Positions 1 to 9,175 of a stretch of 64,000 nucleotides of DNA are shown piece after piece (positions within the stretch are counted from its first letter, which is position 1; every line of letters begins with the position of its first letter). Source of the DNA: Shinella sumterensis (GTDB taxonomy: Bacteria > Pseudomonadota > Alphaproteobacteria > Rhizobiales > Rhizobiaceae); contig NZ_MYFN02000004.1 of assembly GCF_004514425.2 (NCBI RefSeq), forward strand, positions 310,001 through 374,000. The letters are read 5' to 3'. The notes under the pieces were generated by a model. That model was not told the origin of the DNA and did not search any database. It saw only the letters and a program-made list of their open reading frames with translations. The position numbers and the translations under genes were made by a program.

Positions 1-1
1 C

Positions 2-106
2 GGCTGGAACGCCGTCCCGCGCAACGATGGCAACATTCGGCTGGGCGATCCGGTGCGCGTGACGAAGACGCGCACCGAGCGCTGGCCGATGAAGGTGCGC
101 GGTTAG
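2..106 (+). CDS. C-terminal end of a probable MOSC-domain protein (5' truncated by window)
   Basis: An open frame enters from the window edge and ends at a TAG, leaving 34 visible residues. They include the stretch GNIRLGDPVRV, which resembles the closing beta strands of MOSC (molybdenum cofactor sulfurase C-terminal) domains. The stop codon overlaps the stop codon of the convergent corA gene by two bases. The N-terminal part is missing, so the family call rests on a short tail and is tentative. Confidence 0.4.
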   Translation, partial: GWNAVPRNDGNIRLGDPVRVTKTRTERWPMKVRG

Positions 107-1095
107 ACCCAGCCGCGCCGCTTGAAGTAGAGGTAGGGCATCAGCGCCGAGATGATCATCAGGCCGACGGCATAGGGATAGCCGAAGTGCCATTGCAGTT
201 CCGGCATCAGTTCGAAGTTCATGCCATAGGCCGACGCGACCAGCGTCGGCGGAAGGAAGACCACCGAGGCGACGGTGAAGATCTTGATGATCTGGTTCTG
301 CTCGAGATTGATCAGGCCGAGCGTCGCGTCGAGCAGGAAGTTGATCTTGCCGGACAGGAAGGCCGCATGGTCGCCCAGCGAGGTGGCGTCGCGCTGCACG
401 AGCTTCACCAGCTGGCGAACCTCCTTCGAGGGCCGGCGTGAGGGGCTTTCCAGCGCCGCGTGATAGGCGACGAGCCGCGAGATGCTGACGAGGCTTTCGC
501 GCACGCCGCTCAGGAAATCGCCCTTGCGTCCGAGTTGCTCGATCAGCGCCTCCAGGTCACGCGTCTTCTTGCGCGAGGAGGCCTTCGTGCTGCGGAACAC
601 GCCGCGCGAAATGCCGTCGATCTCGTTGCCGAGCCGTTCCAGCACATCCGCCATCCGGTCGATCACCGCTTCGATCACGCCGAGCATGACATCCTCGCCC
701 GTCTCGTAGCTGTGGCCGTTGCCGCGCAGTGCCCGCGTGCAGAAGGTGGAGAAGGGCTTGGCGTCGGCATGGCGCACCGTGATCAGCGTCGGTCCCCTCA
801 GGATGAAGGTGATCGGCGTCTTGGCCGGTTCGTCGCTGTCGAGGTTTGTCAGCGCCGTCATGGTCATGAAGGACGCACCGTCCTCCTGATAGAGCCGGGC
901 CGACAGCTCGATGTCCTCCATTTCCTCCCGCGTCGGGATGGAAACGTGAAGGGCCTCCTGGACGTCCTTGATTTCCGCGGGCGTCGGGCTGAGCAGGTCA
1001 TACCAGAGGGCGGGCGAGATCGCCTGCTCGATGGCCGGGTTGGAAATTTCGCGCAGGCAAAAGCGGTCGGCCCTGCGGGCGTAAATCTGCAGCAT
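103..1095 (-). CDS. corA: CorA-family magnesium/cobalt channel
   Basis: The 330-residue protein has a long, charged, helix-rich cytoplasmic N-terminal domain. Two membrane helices sit at the extreme C-terminus with the family signature YGMN at residues 290-293, just after the first helix. In the family the pentamer conducts Mg2+ (or Co2+/Ni2+) through the inner membrane, and the GMN loop is the selectivity filter. An AAGGAG ribosome site lies 6-7 bases before the ATG. The gene is divergent from the MFS gene and convergent with the MOSC fragment. Length and the basic tail KRRGWV fit the family. No Mg2+-sensing leader could be recognised upstream. Confidence 0.93.
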   Translation of the reverse strand: MLQIYARRADRFCLREISNPAIEQAISPALWYDLLSPTPAEIKDVQEALHVSIPTREEMEDIELSARLYQEDGASFMTMTALTNLDSDEPAKTPITFILRGPTLITVRHADAKPFSTFCTRALRGNGHSYETGEDVMLGVIEAVIDRMADVLERLGNEIDGISRGVFRSTKASSRKKTRDLEALIEQLGRKGDFLSGVRESLVSISRLVAYHAALESPSRRPSKEVRQLVKLVQRDATSLGDHAAFLSGKINFLLDATLGLINLEQNQIIKIFTVASVVFLPPTLVASAYGMNFELMPELQWHFGYPYAVGLMIISALMPYLYFKRRGWV

Positions 1096-1394
1096 GCTTC
1101 ACTCCTTTGAGGGCAGGCGAACCGCCCGGAGCGAAGCGTGAAGCCGCTACCGGACAGGTCGTTCGACTGCTCTCGATCGTCTACTGTCGGGGTCCATTGT
1201 CTTATCCGGTTTGGTTTGGCGTCCTGTGACGCCTGCGGTGGAGATGCGCCTAAAATCGCCCCGCGTCAAGTCGATCTGGCAGGGCGGGAAAGCCGGCCGG
1301 ATTCCATCAGCGCCGCTGATCTTCCGGTCAATTAAATTCGCTTTTGTTCATCGATGGCGAAGCCTAGGTTCGGCAACCCGATCTGGAGACCGCC
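1096..1394. other. Divergent intergenic region corA / MFS
   Basis: About 300 bases without a supportable gene. It must hold the promoters of the two divergent neighbours. I see no strong sigma70 pair, riboswitch-like structure or clear operator. One GANTC site occurs at the GGATTCC near 1300. The short reading frames here lack ribosome sites and look like chance frames. Confidence 0.5.
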
Positions 1395-2630
1395 ATGTCC
1401 GCCCCAACCACCCTTGCGACACCCTCCGCCAGCCGCCCGATGCCCTGGGGCATCGTCGTCGCCGGCTCGCTGATCGCCGTGCTCACCTTCGGCCCGCGTT
1501 CGGCCATGGGCTTCTTCCAGCTGCCGATGCTGCAGGATACCGGCTGGGATCGCACGACCTTCGGCCTCGCCATGGCCTTGCAGAACCTCGCCTGGGGCCT
1601 CAGCCAGCCGTTCTTCGGCGCCATCGCCGACAAGTTCGGCACTTGGCGGGTGTTGCTGGTCTCCGGCCTCGTCTATGCGCTCGGCCTGTTCCTCATGTCG
1701 CTCGGCACCTCGCCGCTCTGGCTGCATATCGGCGGCGGCGTGCTGGTCGGGCTCGGCGTCGGGTCCGGTTCGTTCGGCATCCTGCTGTCGGCCTTCGCGC
1801 GCAATGTCACGCCCGAGCAGCGCTCCATGGCCTTCGGCATCTGTACGGCGGCGGGCTCCGCGGGCATGTTTCTCTTCGCGCCCCTGTCGCAGCGTCTCAT
1901 CAGCGCCTATGGCTGGTCGGACAGTCTCGTCTATCTCGGCATGCTGATGCTGCTCGTGCCGCTGATCGCCATTCCGCTGCGCGGCAACGCCTCGTCCGGC
2001 ATCACCGCGGCGAGCGAATACAAGCAGACGATCGGCGAGGCCCTGCGCGAGGCCCTCGGCCACCGTTCCTACCTGTTGCTCGTCTCCGGCTTCTTCGTCT
2101 GCGGCTACCAGGTCGCCTTCATCACCGCGCATTTCCCGGCCTATCTCGGGGATATCGGCATCGATGCGCGCTATGCGGTGATCGGCCTGGCGCTGATCGG
2201 CTTCTTCAACATCATCGGTTCGCTGGCCGCCGGCGTCATCGGCCAGCGCTACTCCAAGCCCTATTTCCTCGCCTATATCTACATCGCCCGCTCGGTCGCC
2301 GTTTCGGCCTTCATCCTGCTGCCCAAGTCGCCGGCCTCGGTCATCATCTTCGCCATCGTGATGGGCCTGCTGTGGCTTTCCACGGTGCCGCCGACCAACG
2401 GCCTCGTCGCCATCATGTTCGGCACCAAGCATCTCGGCCTGCTGGGCGGCATCGTCTTCCTGTCGCACCAGGTCGGCTCGTTCCTCGGCGTGTGGATGGG
2501 CGGCTATCTCTACGACCATTTCGGAACCTACGATCCGGTCTGGTGGCTCGGCGTGGTGCTCGGCATCTTCGCCGCCATCGTGCACTGGCCCATCGAGGAA
2601 AAGGCCGTGGCGCGCCCGGCCGCCGCCTGA
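1395..2630 (+). CDS. Major facilitator superfamily transporter (12 TM)
   Basis: A 411-residue, very hydrophobic protein with the usual two six-helix halves. An MFS motif-A-like loop follows helix 2 (GAIADKFGTWRV). It should be an inner-membrane proton- or solute-coupled carrier; the substrate cannot be read from sequence. The organisation (short soluble N-terminus, no large central loop) resembles oxalate/formate-antiporter-like and cyanate/aromatic-acid-like MFS families found widely in rhizobia. It is a single gene, divergent from corA. A hairpin with a short T tract about 80 bases downstream may end its transcript before nadA. Confidence 0.85.
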   Translation: MSAPTTLATPSASRPMPWGIVVAGSLIAVLTFGPRSAMGFFQLPMLQDTGWDRTTFGLAMALQNLAWGLSQPFFGAIADKFGTWRVLLVSGLVYALGLFLMSLGTSPLWLHIGGGVLVGLGVGSGSFGILLSAFARNVTPEQRSMAFGICTAAGSAGMFLFAPLSQRLISAYGWSDSLVYLGMLMLLVPLIAIPLRGNASSGITAASEYKQTIGEALREALGHRSYLLLVSGFFVCGYQVAFITAHFPAYLGDIGIDARYAVIGLALIGFFNIIGSLAAGVIGQRYSKPYFLAYIYIARSVAVSAFILLPKSPASVIIFAIVMGLLWLSTVPPTNGLVAIMFGTKHLGLLGGIVFLSHQVGSFLGVWMGGYLYDHFGTYDPVWWLGVVLGIFAAIVHWPIEEKAVARPAAA

Positions 2631-2707
2631 ACGAAACGGGCGCGGCGCCACGAGGATTTCGGGCGCCGCTCCTTGCAAACCGTCACAAAAGTTTTTAAAT
2701 CAGAACC

Positions 2708-2730
2708 ACCGGCCATGCCGGTTTTGTTTT
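2708..2730 (+). terminator. Possible weak terminator between MFS gene and nadA
   Basis: A 6-bp perfect stem ACCGGC/GCCGGT with a 3-base loop (2708-2722) is followed by a T-rich tract interrupted by one G. The stem is short for an efficient terminator. It could also be a leader hairpin if nadA transcription starts near 2705 from the TTGCAA/TTAAAT pair at 2673-2700. Confidence 0.4.
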
Positions 2731-2740
2731 AGGGCCATTA

Positions 2741-2755
2741 TGCTCATTTTGAGCA
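2741..2755. promoter_or_regulatory. Predicted NadQ operator upstream of nadA
   Basis: A perfect inverted repeat TGCTCA-TTT-TGAGCA lies 43 bases before the nadA ATG in an AT-rich patch. In alphaproteobacteria the nadABC operon is known to be controlled by the Nudix-related regulator NadQ, and a nadQ-type gene is present in this window at 8198-9175. The palindrome's position and symmetry make it the obvious candidate site. That NadQ binds exactly this sequence is inference. Confidence 0.65.
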
Positions 2756-2797
2756 AAATGGCGACGCCGCCGGAGGGCGGTGGAAGAGGAGGGTTCC

Positions 2798-3877
2798 ATG
2801 ACCGTTCTGGCCCAGCATGCGCCGGCAGCAGATGCACCGCGTCCGCTCACCGCAGCGGAGCGCTTCGGCGTCCTTGAAAAACCGGACCTCACCTTCACGC
2901 CCGAAATCGCCCGCGAGACCGAGCATCTCTACGAGAAGGTCAAGCAGTTCATCCCGGCCTTCGAATGGCCGGTCTATGCGCCCTATGTCGCCGCCATCAA
3001 CCGGCTGAAGCGCGAGCGCGGCGCGGTCATCCTGGCGCACAACTACCAGACGCCGGAGATCTTCCACTGCGTCGCCGATATCGTCGGCGATTCGCTGCAG
3101 CTCGCCCGCGATGCCACCAAGGTCGATGCCGAGATCATCATCCAGTGCGGCGTGCATTTCATGGCGGAGACCTCCAAGCTCCTGAACCCGGAAAAGACCG
3201 TTCTCATCCCCGATTCCAAAGCCGGCTGCTCGCTGTCGGATTCGATCACCGGCGCGGATGTGCGGCTCCTGAAGGAGCGCTATCCGGGCGTGCCCGTCGT
3301 CACCTATGTGAACACGTCTGCGGATGTGAAGGCGGAGACGGATATCTGCTGCACCTCGTCCAACGTGCTGGCCGTCATCGAAAGCCTGGAGAGCGACACC
3401 GTCCTCTGCATTCCCGACGAATATCTGGCGATGAACGTCGCCAAGCAGACGAACAAGAAGATCCTGACCTGGAAGGGCCATTGCGAGGTGCACGAGCGCT
3501 TCACCCCGCAGGAGCTCTTGTCCTACAAGGAAGCCCATCCCGGCATCGAGATCATCGGGCATCCGGAATGCCACCCTGATGTCATCGCCGTCTGCGATTT
3601 CGCGGGCTCCACGGCGGGCATGATCAACTATGTCAAGGACAACCGTCCCTCGCGCGTCCTGCTCGTCACCGAATGCTCCATGGCCTCCAATATCCAGGCC
3701 GAACTGCCCGGCGTCGATTTCGTCAAGCCGTGCAATCTCTGTCCGCACATGAAGCGCATCACGCTGCCGAAGATCCTCGACAGCCTGGTGACCATGACGG
3801 AGGAGGTCGTGGTGGACCCGGCGATCGCCGACCGCGCCCGCCTCGCCGTCGAGCGGATGGTGAATTTGAAGCAGTAG
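2798..3877 (+). CDS. nadA: Quinolinate synthase A
   Basis: NadA condenses iminoaspartate with dihydroxyacetone phosphate to quinolinate in de novo NAD synthesis, using a [4Fe-4S] cluster. The 359-residue protein shows the three cluster cysteines in family contexts ([29 protein letters not shown]) and the substrate motif [11 protein letters not shown]. The ATG at 2798 is preferred over an in-frame GTG at 2780 because AGGAGG lies five bases before it. It is the first gene of nadA-nadB-nadC, behind a predicted NadQ operator. The 195-base gap to nadB is unusual and is mostly filled by a repeat element. Confidence 0.97.
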   Translation: MTVLAQHAPAADAPRPLTAAERFGVLEKPDLTFTPEIARETEHLYEKVKQFIPAFEWPVYAPYVAAINRLKRERGAVILAHNYQTPEIFHCVADIVGDSLQLARDATKVDAEIIIQCGVHFMAETSKLLNPEKTVLIPDSKAGCSLSDSITGADVRLLKERYPGVPVVTYVNTSADVKAETDICCTSSNVLAVIESLESDTVLCIPDEYLAMNVAKQTNKKILTWKGHCEVHERFTPQELLSYKEAHPGIEIIGHPECHPDVIAVCDFAGSTAGMINYVKDNRPSRVLLVTECSMASNIQAELPGVDFVKPCNLCPHMKRITLPKILDSLVTMTEEVVVDPAIADRARLAVERMVNLKQ

Positions 3878-3929
3878 GAAGCGCGACCGGAAGGACGCGA
3901 AGGGACAGGACGCGAGCGTTGCGGCTTTC

Positions 3930-4044
3930 GATCTCCCCCCTTGTGGGGGAGATGCCCGGCAGGGCAGAGGGGGGTGAACCTCCTCCGGTGTCGTCGCCAC
4001 CCCCTCTGTCACTTCGTGACATCTCCCCCACAAGGGGGGAGATC
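3930..4044. repeat. Rhizobial intergenic mosaic element (RIME-like) inside nadA-nadB
   Basis: The element is bounded by a perfect 25-bp inverted repeat (3930-3954 and 4020-4044), each arm itself a hairpin of the form CTCCCCCCTTGTGGGGGAG. An internal G-rich/C-rich pair (GCAGAGGGGGGT and ACCCCCTCTGTC) sits between the arms. The sequence class matches the palindromic elements described in intergenic regions of Rhizobiaceae. Related copies occur in this window at 32085-32110, 51826-51981 and 53712-53870. Here the element would be transcribed between two operon genes. Confidence 0.9.
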
Positions 4045-4072
4045 AGTTCGGTGCTCGCAGGAGGAAACAGGC

Positions 4073-5671
4073 ATGCCCATCGAAAGTTTTCGCCCGCAAT
4101 CCTGGAACGGTATCGACGATATCGTCATCGTCGGTGGCGGTCTGGCCGGTCTGTTCTGCGCGCTGAAGCTCGCGCCGCGGCCCGTCACGATCCTCGCGGC
4201 CGCGCCGATCGGGCAGGGCGCCTCCTCAGCCTGGGCGCAGGGCGGCATCGCTGCGGCCATGAGCCCCGGCGATACCTTCGACAAGCACGTGGCCGACACA
4301 TTGGAAGCCGGCGCCGGCATCGTCGACGAGAAGATGGCGCGCTTCATGGTCTCCGAAGGCCCCGCCCGCATCCACGATCTGCTCGAATACGGCGTGCCCT
4401 TCGATCGCGACCTGGAAGGCAAGCTCCTGCTGTCGCGCGAAGCGGCCCATTCCGAGCGCCGCATCGTGCGCGTCAAGGGCGACATGGCCGGCAAGGCCAT
4501 CATGGAGGCGCTGATCGCGGCCGTGCGCAACACCCCGTCGATCCGCGTGCTGGAAGGTTACGTGGTCGAGGAACTGGTGCGCGAGGGCCGTTTCATTTCC
4601 GGCGTCGTCGCACGGCCGGATGCGGGCCAGTCGAAGCGGCGCGTGCATTTCCCCGCCCGCGCCGTGGTGCTGTGCTCGGGCGGTGTGGGCCATCTCTTCG
4701 CCGTCACCACCAATCCGTGGGAGGCCTGTGGGCAGGGTGTGGGCATGGCCGCGCGCGCCGGCGCCATTATCGCGGATCCGGAATTCGTGCAGTTCCACCC
4801 GACCGCCATCAATATCGGCCGGGATCCGGCGCCGCTCGCCACCGAGGCCCTGCGTGGCGATGGCGCCCATCTCGTCAATTCCGCCGGCCACCGCTTCATG
4901 CTCGATATCCACGAGGATGGCGAGCTCGCCCCGCGCGACATCGTCTCGCGCGGCGTCTTCGCGGAGGTCCAGGCCGGCCGAGGCGCCTTCCTCGATTGCA
5001 CCAGCGCGGTCGGCGCGCATTTCCCGGACATGTTCCCGACGGTCTACGCATCTTGCATCGCCGCTGGCATCGATCCCGTCACCCGGCCCATTCCCGTCGT
5101 GCCGGCCGTGCACTACCATATGGGCGGCGTGCTGACGGATGCCGAGGGCCGCACCTCCATCGACGGCCTCTGGGCAGCCGGTGAGGTCACCTCGACGGGC
5201 GTGCACGGCGCCAACCGCCTCGCCTCCAATTCGCTGCTCGAAGCCGTCGTCTTCGCCGCACGCATCGCCGAGAACATCAAGGGCATGTTGCCCGAGCCCA
5301 AGCTCAACGACTGGGGCGAGAATGCCGGCGAGAGCGACGACCTCGTCACCATCGAGGACAGCGCCGCGCTCAAGCGACTGCGCCGCCTCATGAGCGACCA
5401 TGTCGGCGTGATCCGCAGCCGCGAGGGCCTGATGACCGCGATCCGCGAGATCGCCACGCTGGAACGCGAGAACACCCGCATGCGCTTCCACAATATCGTC
5501 ACGACGGCGAAGCTGATCGCGGCCGGCGCCTATCTGCGCGAGGAAAGCCGCGGCGGCCACTTCCGCTCCGATTTCCCCGAGCAGAAGGCAAGCTGGAAGC
5601 ACCGCACCTTCCTCACCCTCGCCGAAGCCGACCGCGTCGTCGCCGAACTCTCCGAAACGAAGGCGGCGTGA
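4073..5671 (+). CDS. nadB: L-aspartate oxidase
   Basis: This FAD enzyme oxidises L-aspartate to iminoaspartate, the NadA substrate. The 532-residue protein begins with the dinucleotide fold [11 protein letters not shown] (residues 18-28). It carries the flavoprotein motifs FHPTAI and HYHMGG and the signature [18 protein letters not shown] that precedes the C-terminal helical domain of the succinate dehydrogenase/NadB family. The ATG at 4073 has a GGAGG ribosome site; longer frames run back into the repeat element and are rejected. It lies between nadA and nadC on the same strand, 36 bases before nadC. Confidence 0.97.
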   Translation: MPIESFRPQSWNGIDDIVIVGGGLAGLFCALKLAPRPVTILAAAPIGQGASSAWAQGGIAAAMSPGDTFDKHVADTLEAGAGIVDEKMARFMVSEGPARIHDLLEYGVPFDRDLEGKLLLSREAAHSERRIVRVKGDMAGKAIMEALIAAVRNTPSIRVLEGYVVEELVREGRFISGVVARPDAGQSKRRVHFPARAVVLCSGGVGHLFAVTTNPWEACGQGVGMAARAGAIIADPEFVQFHPTAINIGRDPAPLATEALRGDGAHLVNSAGHRFMLDIHEDGELAPRDIVSRGVFAEVQAGRGAFLDCTSAVGAHFPDMFPTVYASCIAAGIDPVTRPIPVVPAVHYHMGGVLTDAEGRTSIDGLWAAGEVTSTGVHGANRLASNSLLEAVVFAARIAENIKGMLPEPKLNDWGENAGESDDLVTIEDSAALKRLRRLMSDHVGVIRSREGLMTAIREIATLERENTRMRFHNIVTTAKLIAAGAYLREESRGGHFRSDFPEQKASWKHRTFLTLAEADRVVAELSETKAA

Positions 5672-5707
5672 ACGACCACGCATCCACGATCTGAACAGGA
5701 CAAGCCC

Positions 5708-6613
5708 ATGACCACGCCCCATCTTCCCGTTCTCTCTCCCCTGATGGTCGAGGAGCAGGTGCGCGCGGCGCTTGTCGAGGATCTCGGCCGGGCGGGCGAT
5801 ATCACCAGCCAGGCGACGATCGCGTCCGACATGACGGCGACGGCGGAGATCAATGCGCGGGAGGAGGGCATCGTCGCGGGGCTCGACCTGGCGCGCGCGG
5901 CATTCCGGCTGATGGACCCCGACATCCGCTTCGAGGCCTTCGTGAAGGATGGCGACCGGCTGGCACCCGGCACGGTCATCGCGAAAGTATCGGGCCCGGC
6001 GCGCGCCGTGCTCTCGGCCGAGCGTGTCGCGCTCAATTTCCTCATGCATCTGTGCGGGGTCGCCACCCACACCGGCCATTTCGCGCAGGAGATCGCGCAC
6101 ACGCCGGCAAAGGTCTGCTGCACGCGCAAGACCATTCCGGGCCTGCGGGCGCTGGAGAAATATGCGGTCCGCATGGGCGGCGGGTCCTCGCATCGCTACG
6201 GCCTGGACGATGCCATCCTCATCAAGGACAACCACATCGCCGTCGCCGGCGGTGTCGCGCCCGCCATCCGCGCCGCCCGCGCCTTTGCCGGCCATCTGGT
6301 CAAGGTGGAGGTCGAGGTGACGACGCTGGAGGAGCTGGAGGAAGCGCTGGAGGCCCAGCCCGACGTCGTACTGCTCGACAATATGGGGCCGGAACTGCTC
6401 TACCGCGCCGTCGAGATCAACCGCGATTGCGCGGGCCTGACGGACGCCACCTACGCCGCCGATCCGCGCCGCGTGAAGCTGGAGGCCTCCGGCAACGTCA
6501 ACCTCAAGACGATCCGCGCCATCGCCGAGACCGGCGTCGACTATATCTCGACGTCCAAGATCACCATGGCGGCGCCGACGCTCGATATCGGCCTCGACGT
6601 CGTCGTCGGCTGA
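5708..6613 (+). CDS. nadC: Nicotinate-nucleotide pyrophosphorylase (carboxylating)
   Basis: This enzyme converts quinolinate and PRPP to nicotinate mononucleotide, completing the shared part of de novo NAD synthesis. The 301 residues contain the quinolinate phosphoribosyltransferase motifs TRKTIPGLRALEKYAVRMGG, HRYGLDDAILIKDNH, DVVLLDNM and KLEASGNVN. The last motif has Asn where most homologues have Gly (EASGGVN). A short insertion before it (DATYAADPRR) lengthens the loop. Third gene of the nadABC operon; sodC follows 67 bases later and may be co-transcribed. Confidence 0.97.
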   Translation: MTTPHLPVLSPLMVEEQVRAALVEDLGRAGDITSQATIASDMTATAEINAREEGIVAGLDLARAAFRLMDPDIRFEAFVKDGDRLAPGTVIAKVSGPARAVLSAERVALNFLMHLCGVATHTGHFAQEIAHTPAKVCCTRKTIPGLRALEKYAVRMGGGSSHRYGLDDAILIKDNHIAVAGGVAPAIRAARAFAGHLVKVEVEVTTLEELEEALEAQPDVVLLDNMGPELLYRAVEINRDCAGLTDATYAADPRRVKLEASGNVNLKTIRAIAETGVDYISTSKITMAAPTLDIGLDVVVG

Positions 6614-6680
6614 GCACGGCGGAACACCCTCACGCACGATGCGTTCCGGTTTCAGGACCAACCAACCGGAAGGACGTATC

Positions 6681-7202
6681 ATGTTGAAAATTTTCGCACT
6701 CGCCACTGCGGCGAGCACCGTGGCGCTCGCTTCGCCCGCGCTTGCCCAGCAGGCCGGCAACACCGCCCAGGCGGATTTCGTCGACAAGTCCGGCAAGGAG
6801 ACCGGCCGCGCCCATCTCACGGCGGCAAGCGGCGGCGTGCTGTTCGAAGTCGAAGTTTCCGGCCTGGAGCCGCGCAAATGGGTGGCGCTGCACGTTCACG
6901 AAACGGGCAACTGCGATGACCATGCCGAAGGCCACAAGGCATCCGGCGGCCACTTCAATCCGGATGAAAAGGAACATGGGTTCCTGTCCGCCAATGGCCC
7001 GCACGCCGGCGACCTGCCGAACCAGTATGTCGCGGAAGACGGCGTCATGCGCGCCCAGATCTATTCCACGCTGGTTCGTCTCGACGACAAGGAGCGCGGC
7101 ATTCGCGGCCGGGCGCTGATCGTCCATGCCGGCTCGGATGACAACCGCACCGATCCCGCTGGCGGCGCCGGCGACCGGCTGGCCTGCGCGGTGATCCGCT
7201 AG
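6681..7202 (+). CDS. sodC: Periplasmic Cu/Zn superoxide dismutase
   Basis: The 173-residue precursor starts with a signal peptide ending in ALA (cleavage after about residue 22). The mature part has the metal ligands in order: LHVHETGNC (two Cu His), the bridging His of GGHFNP, HAGDLPN (Zn ligands) and the late Cu His of IVHAGSDD. C-terminal GGAGDRLACAVI supplies the second disulfide Cys. The enzyme dismutates superoxide in the periplasm. The ATG at 6681 follows GGAAGGA; an upstream in-frame ATG-like start has no ribosome site. It sits right behind nadC on the same strand. Confidence 0.94.
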   Translation: MLKIFALATAASTVALASPALAQQAGNTAQADFVDKSGKETGRAHLTAASGGVLFEVEVSGLEPRKWVALHVHETGNCDDHAEGHKASGGHFNPDEKEHGFLSANGPHAGDLPNQYVAEDGVMRAQIYSTLVRLDDKERGIRGRALIVHAGSDDNRTDPAGGAGDRLACAVIR

Positions 7203-7258
7203 CGTTCGAGCCGAAGCGGGATCGTTTCGGCATCGACGATATCAAAACACGAAGAGAC

Positions 7259-7290
7259 CATTTCCGGCGAACCGATATTCGCCGGAAATG
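7259..7290. terminator. Hairpin between convergent sodC and mscS
   Basis: A perfect 13-bp inverted repeat (7259-7271 and 7278-7290) with a 6-base loop lies in the 96-base gap between the two convergent genes. There is only a short T stretch on either side, so it could be a bidirectional terminator or an mRNA 3'-end stabiliser. Confidence 0.6.
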
Positions 7291-7298
7291 CTTTGATG

Positions 7299-8129
7299 TC
7301 AGCCGGCTGGTGCCGCATCCGGCTCCGGCCCGGCCACCTTCTGGCCGAAGGCGATCCGCACGCGGCGGTTCATGTCCCGGGTGATCTTGAACCATTGCGG
7401 CGTGGACACCCAGTAACGCAGCTTCAGCGTCGCGGCACTGTCGCTCAGGCTGTCGACGAAGACCTGCGGCGCAGGCACGCTCTCGATCATCGGGTCTTCC
7501 TGCGCAATCGCCAACAGGCGCGCCATCTCGTCATCGATGTCACGGTCGCCGGGCACGGTCACCTCCAGGTCATGCTTGCGGATGCGCTCGCGGCTGAAAT
7601 TGGTGACGGGGGTGTTCCAGAGCGTGGAGTTCGGTGCCAGCAGGTAGAGCCCGTCGCTGGTCTTCATTTCGGTGGCGAACAGGCCGACTTCGGTGATCGT
7701 GCCGGAAACATCCTTGGTCTGGATGTACTCGCCGACCCGGAACGGCCGCAGCACCAGAAGCATGATGCCGGCCGCGATGTTCTGCAACGTGCCCTGCAGG
7801 GCCAGGCCGATGGCCAGGCCGGCGGCGCCGAGGGCCGCGATGATCGAGGCGGTCTGCACGCCGAACTGGCCGAGCACCGTCACGAAAACGAGAATGAGGA
7901 TGGCGTAGCGCAGCGCGTTGGCGAAGAAATGCGCCAGCGTGGTGTCGATGCCACGCACATGCTTGAGCCCGTTCAGCGCCCAGCCGTGGAGAATGCGCGA
8001 CAGGAACCAGCCGAGCAGGAGCAGCACGACCGCGCCGAGGATGGAAAAGGAATATTGCACGGCCATGGCACTCGCCTGGGTGAGTGCGGCACGCGTTGCG
8101 ACGACGGCTTCGTTGACCTGTTGTTCCAT
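7299..8129 (-). CDS. mscS: Small-conductance mechanosensitive channel MscS
   Basis: The 276-residue protein has three predicted N-terminal membrane helices. The third is the Gly/Ala-rich pore helix (ASIIAALGAAGLAIGLALQG), followed by the MscS beta domain (LRPFRVGEYIQ) and an alpha/beta domain. It opens on membrane tension and releases solutes after osmotic downshock. The ATG at 8129 is chosen over the in-frame GTG at 8141 because GGAAGG lies immediately before it with proper spacing. The size matches the minimal E. coli-like MscS class. It is on the same strand as nadQ, 68 bases downstream of it. Confidence 0.93.
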   Translation of the reverse strand: MEQQVNEAVVATRAALTQASAMAVQYSFSILGAVVLLLLGWFLSRILHGWALNGLKHVRGIDTTLAHFFANALRYAILILVFVTVLGQFGVQTASIIAALGAAGLAIGLALQGTLQNIAAGIMLLVLRPFRVGEYIQTKDVSGTITEVGLFATEMKTSDGLYLLAPNSTLWNTPVTNFSRERIRKHDLEVTVPGDRDIDDEMARLLAIAQEDPMIESVPAPQVFVDSLSDSAATLKLRYWVSTPQWFKITRDMNRRVRIAFGQKVAGPEPDAAPAG

Positions 8130-8197
8130 GAGCCCTTCCACTTTTGATGTCGAAGGCCAAATGTCAGGGAAAGCAATAGGTTCCCCGGTTCGCTCGC

Positions 8198-9175
8198 CTA
8201 GCGCATACCGACCTTGAGGCCCGGTGCGGGGCGTTCTTCCAGAATGCGGCGGCGGAAGCGGAAGAGGGCGGCCGGCCGGCCGCCCGTTGCCGATGTGGAG
8301 CCGCCGGTGGGCTCGACGAGTTCGGCGCCTTCCACGAGCCGGCGGAAATTCTGCTTGTGCAGGTGCCGCCCGGAAATCGCCTCGACGCTCGCCTGGAGTT
8401 CGGTGAGGGTGAATTCCGGCGCCATCAGCTCGAAGATGACAGGGCGGTATTTGATCTTGCCGCGCAGGCGCGCCATGGCGGTGGCGAGGATGCGGCGATG
8501 GTCGTGGCGCATGGCCACGCCCGGGGCGCTGAGACAGGATGTGCCGCGCCCGTCGGTCACGGCCTCCTCGGCCAGACCCGCCTCGTAGAGCAGTTCGTAA
8601 CGCTCCAGCACGCGTTCCTCGTCCCAGGGAAAGTCGTCGAGGCCGAAGGCGAGGCGCATGCGGGTGCGCGGCGAGGGCGCGGCGCCGGCGCGCTCCTCCG
8701 GCGGCGGCTCGGCCGCCCAGTTTTGCAACGCGGGCAGGATGATCTGGTCGATGACGGCGGGGCGGCCCTGCCGCCAGTCCTCCCAGGGAAGATATCTGTA
8801 CCAGTCGCGCCAGGCAGCACCCGCTTCAGCCAGCTGCTCCGTCGCCTCCGCATCCGTGCGGGTCAGCGCGAGATAACCGACGGACACCATATGCGTGCCG
8901 GCCTCGTCGGGCAGCTTCTGCCGCCCCCGGTCGCCGAAGGTGTAGAGCTGCTCGATGTAACCGAGCTTTAGCGCGGTCTGCGCCTCCACGCTCGCCCTCA
9001 GGCTGGTTTCGAAGGTGCGGTGCTGGCGCGGGTCGAAAGGGCCGAAGGGCAGCGCGTCGCGGCCGTCGGGCCCGTCGCCGCTGATGGCAAGAATTGAGGG
9101 CCGGCCGCCCGAGATCGCGACCACCGCCGCATTGAGGCCGATCTCGACCGGCGGTCGGGCGCGGGCCTCGCTCAT
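8198..9175 (-). CDS. nadQ: NAD biosynthesis regulator NadQ (Nudix-related repressor)
   Basis: The 325-residue protein has an N-terminal Nudix-like fold whose catalytic box is degenerate: where REXXEEXG is expected it reads SLRASVEAQTALKLG. A C-terminal winged helix (roughly residues 240-325, with TLTELQASVEAISGRHLHKQ and NFRRLVEGAELVEPTG) would bind DNA. This is the architecture of the NrtR/NadQ family, which senses NAD-related ligands and represses nadABC in alphaproteobacteria. The start overlaps the stop of the upstream phosphatase gene (ATGA). nadABC lies 2.5 kb away with a palindrome at 2741-2755 as likely target. The name rests on recognised family features and the nearby nadABC. Confidence 0.85.
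   Translation of the reverse strand: MSEARARPPVEIGLNAAVVAISGGRPSILAISGDGPDGRDALPFGPFDPRQHRTFETSLRASVEAQTALKLGYIEQLYTFGDRGRQKLPDEAGTHMVSVGYLALTRTDAEATEQLAEAGAAWRDWYRYLPWEDWRQGRPAVIDQIILPALQNWAAEPPPEERAGAAPSPRTRMRLAFGLDDFPWDEERVLERYELLYEAGLAEEAVTDGRGTSCLSAPGVAMRHDHRRILATAMARLRGKIKYRPVIFELMAPEFTLTELQASVEAISGRHLHKQNFRRLVEGAELVEPTGGSTSATGGRPAALFRFRRRILEERPAPGLKVGMR

Noticed and set aside
3878-4072. N-terminal extension of NadB into the repeat (long frame from 3941)
   Set aside because: The extension is encoded by the repeat element and is followed by an ATG with GGAGG and the normal NadB N-terminus.
4226-6877. An 883-codon minus-strand open frame opposite nadB and nadC
   Set aside because: Same reason: antisense of well-supported enzymes, with low-complexity charged composition.
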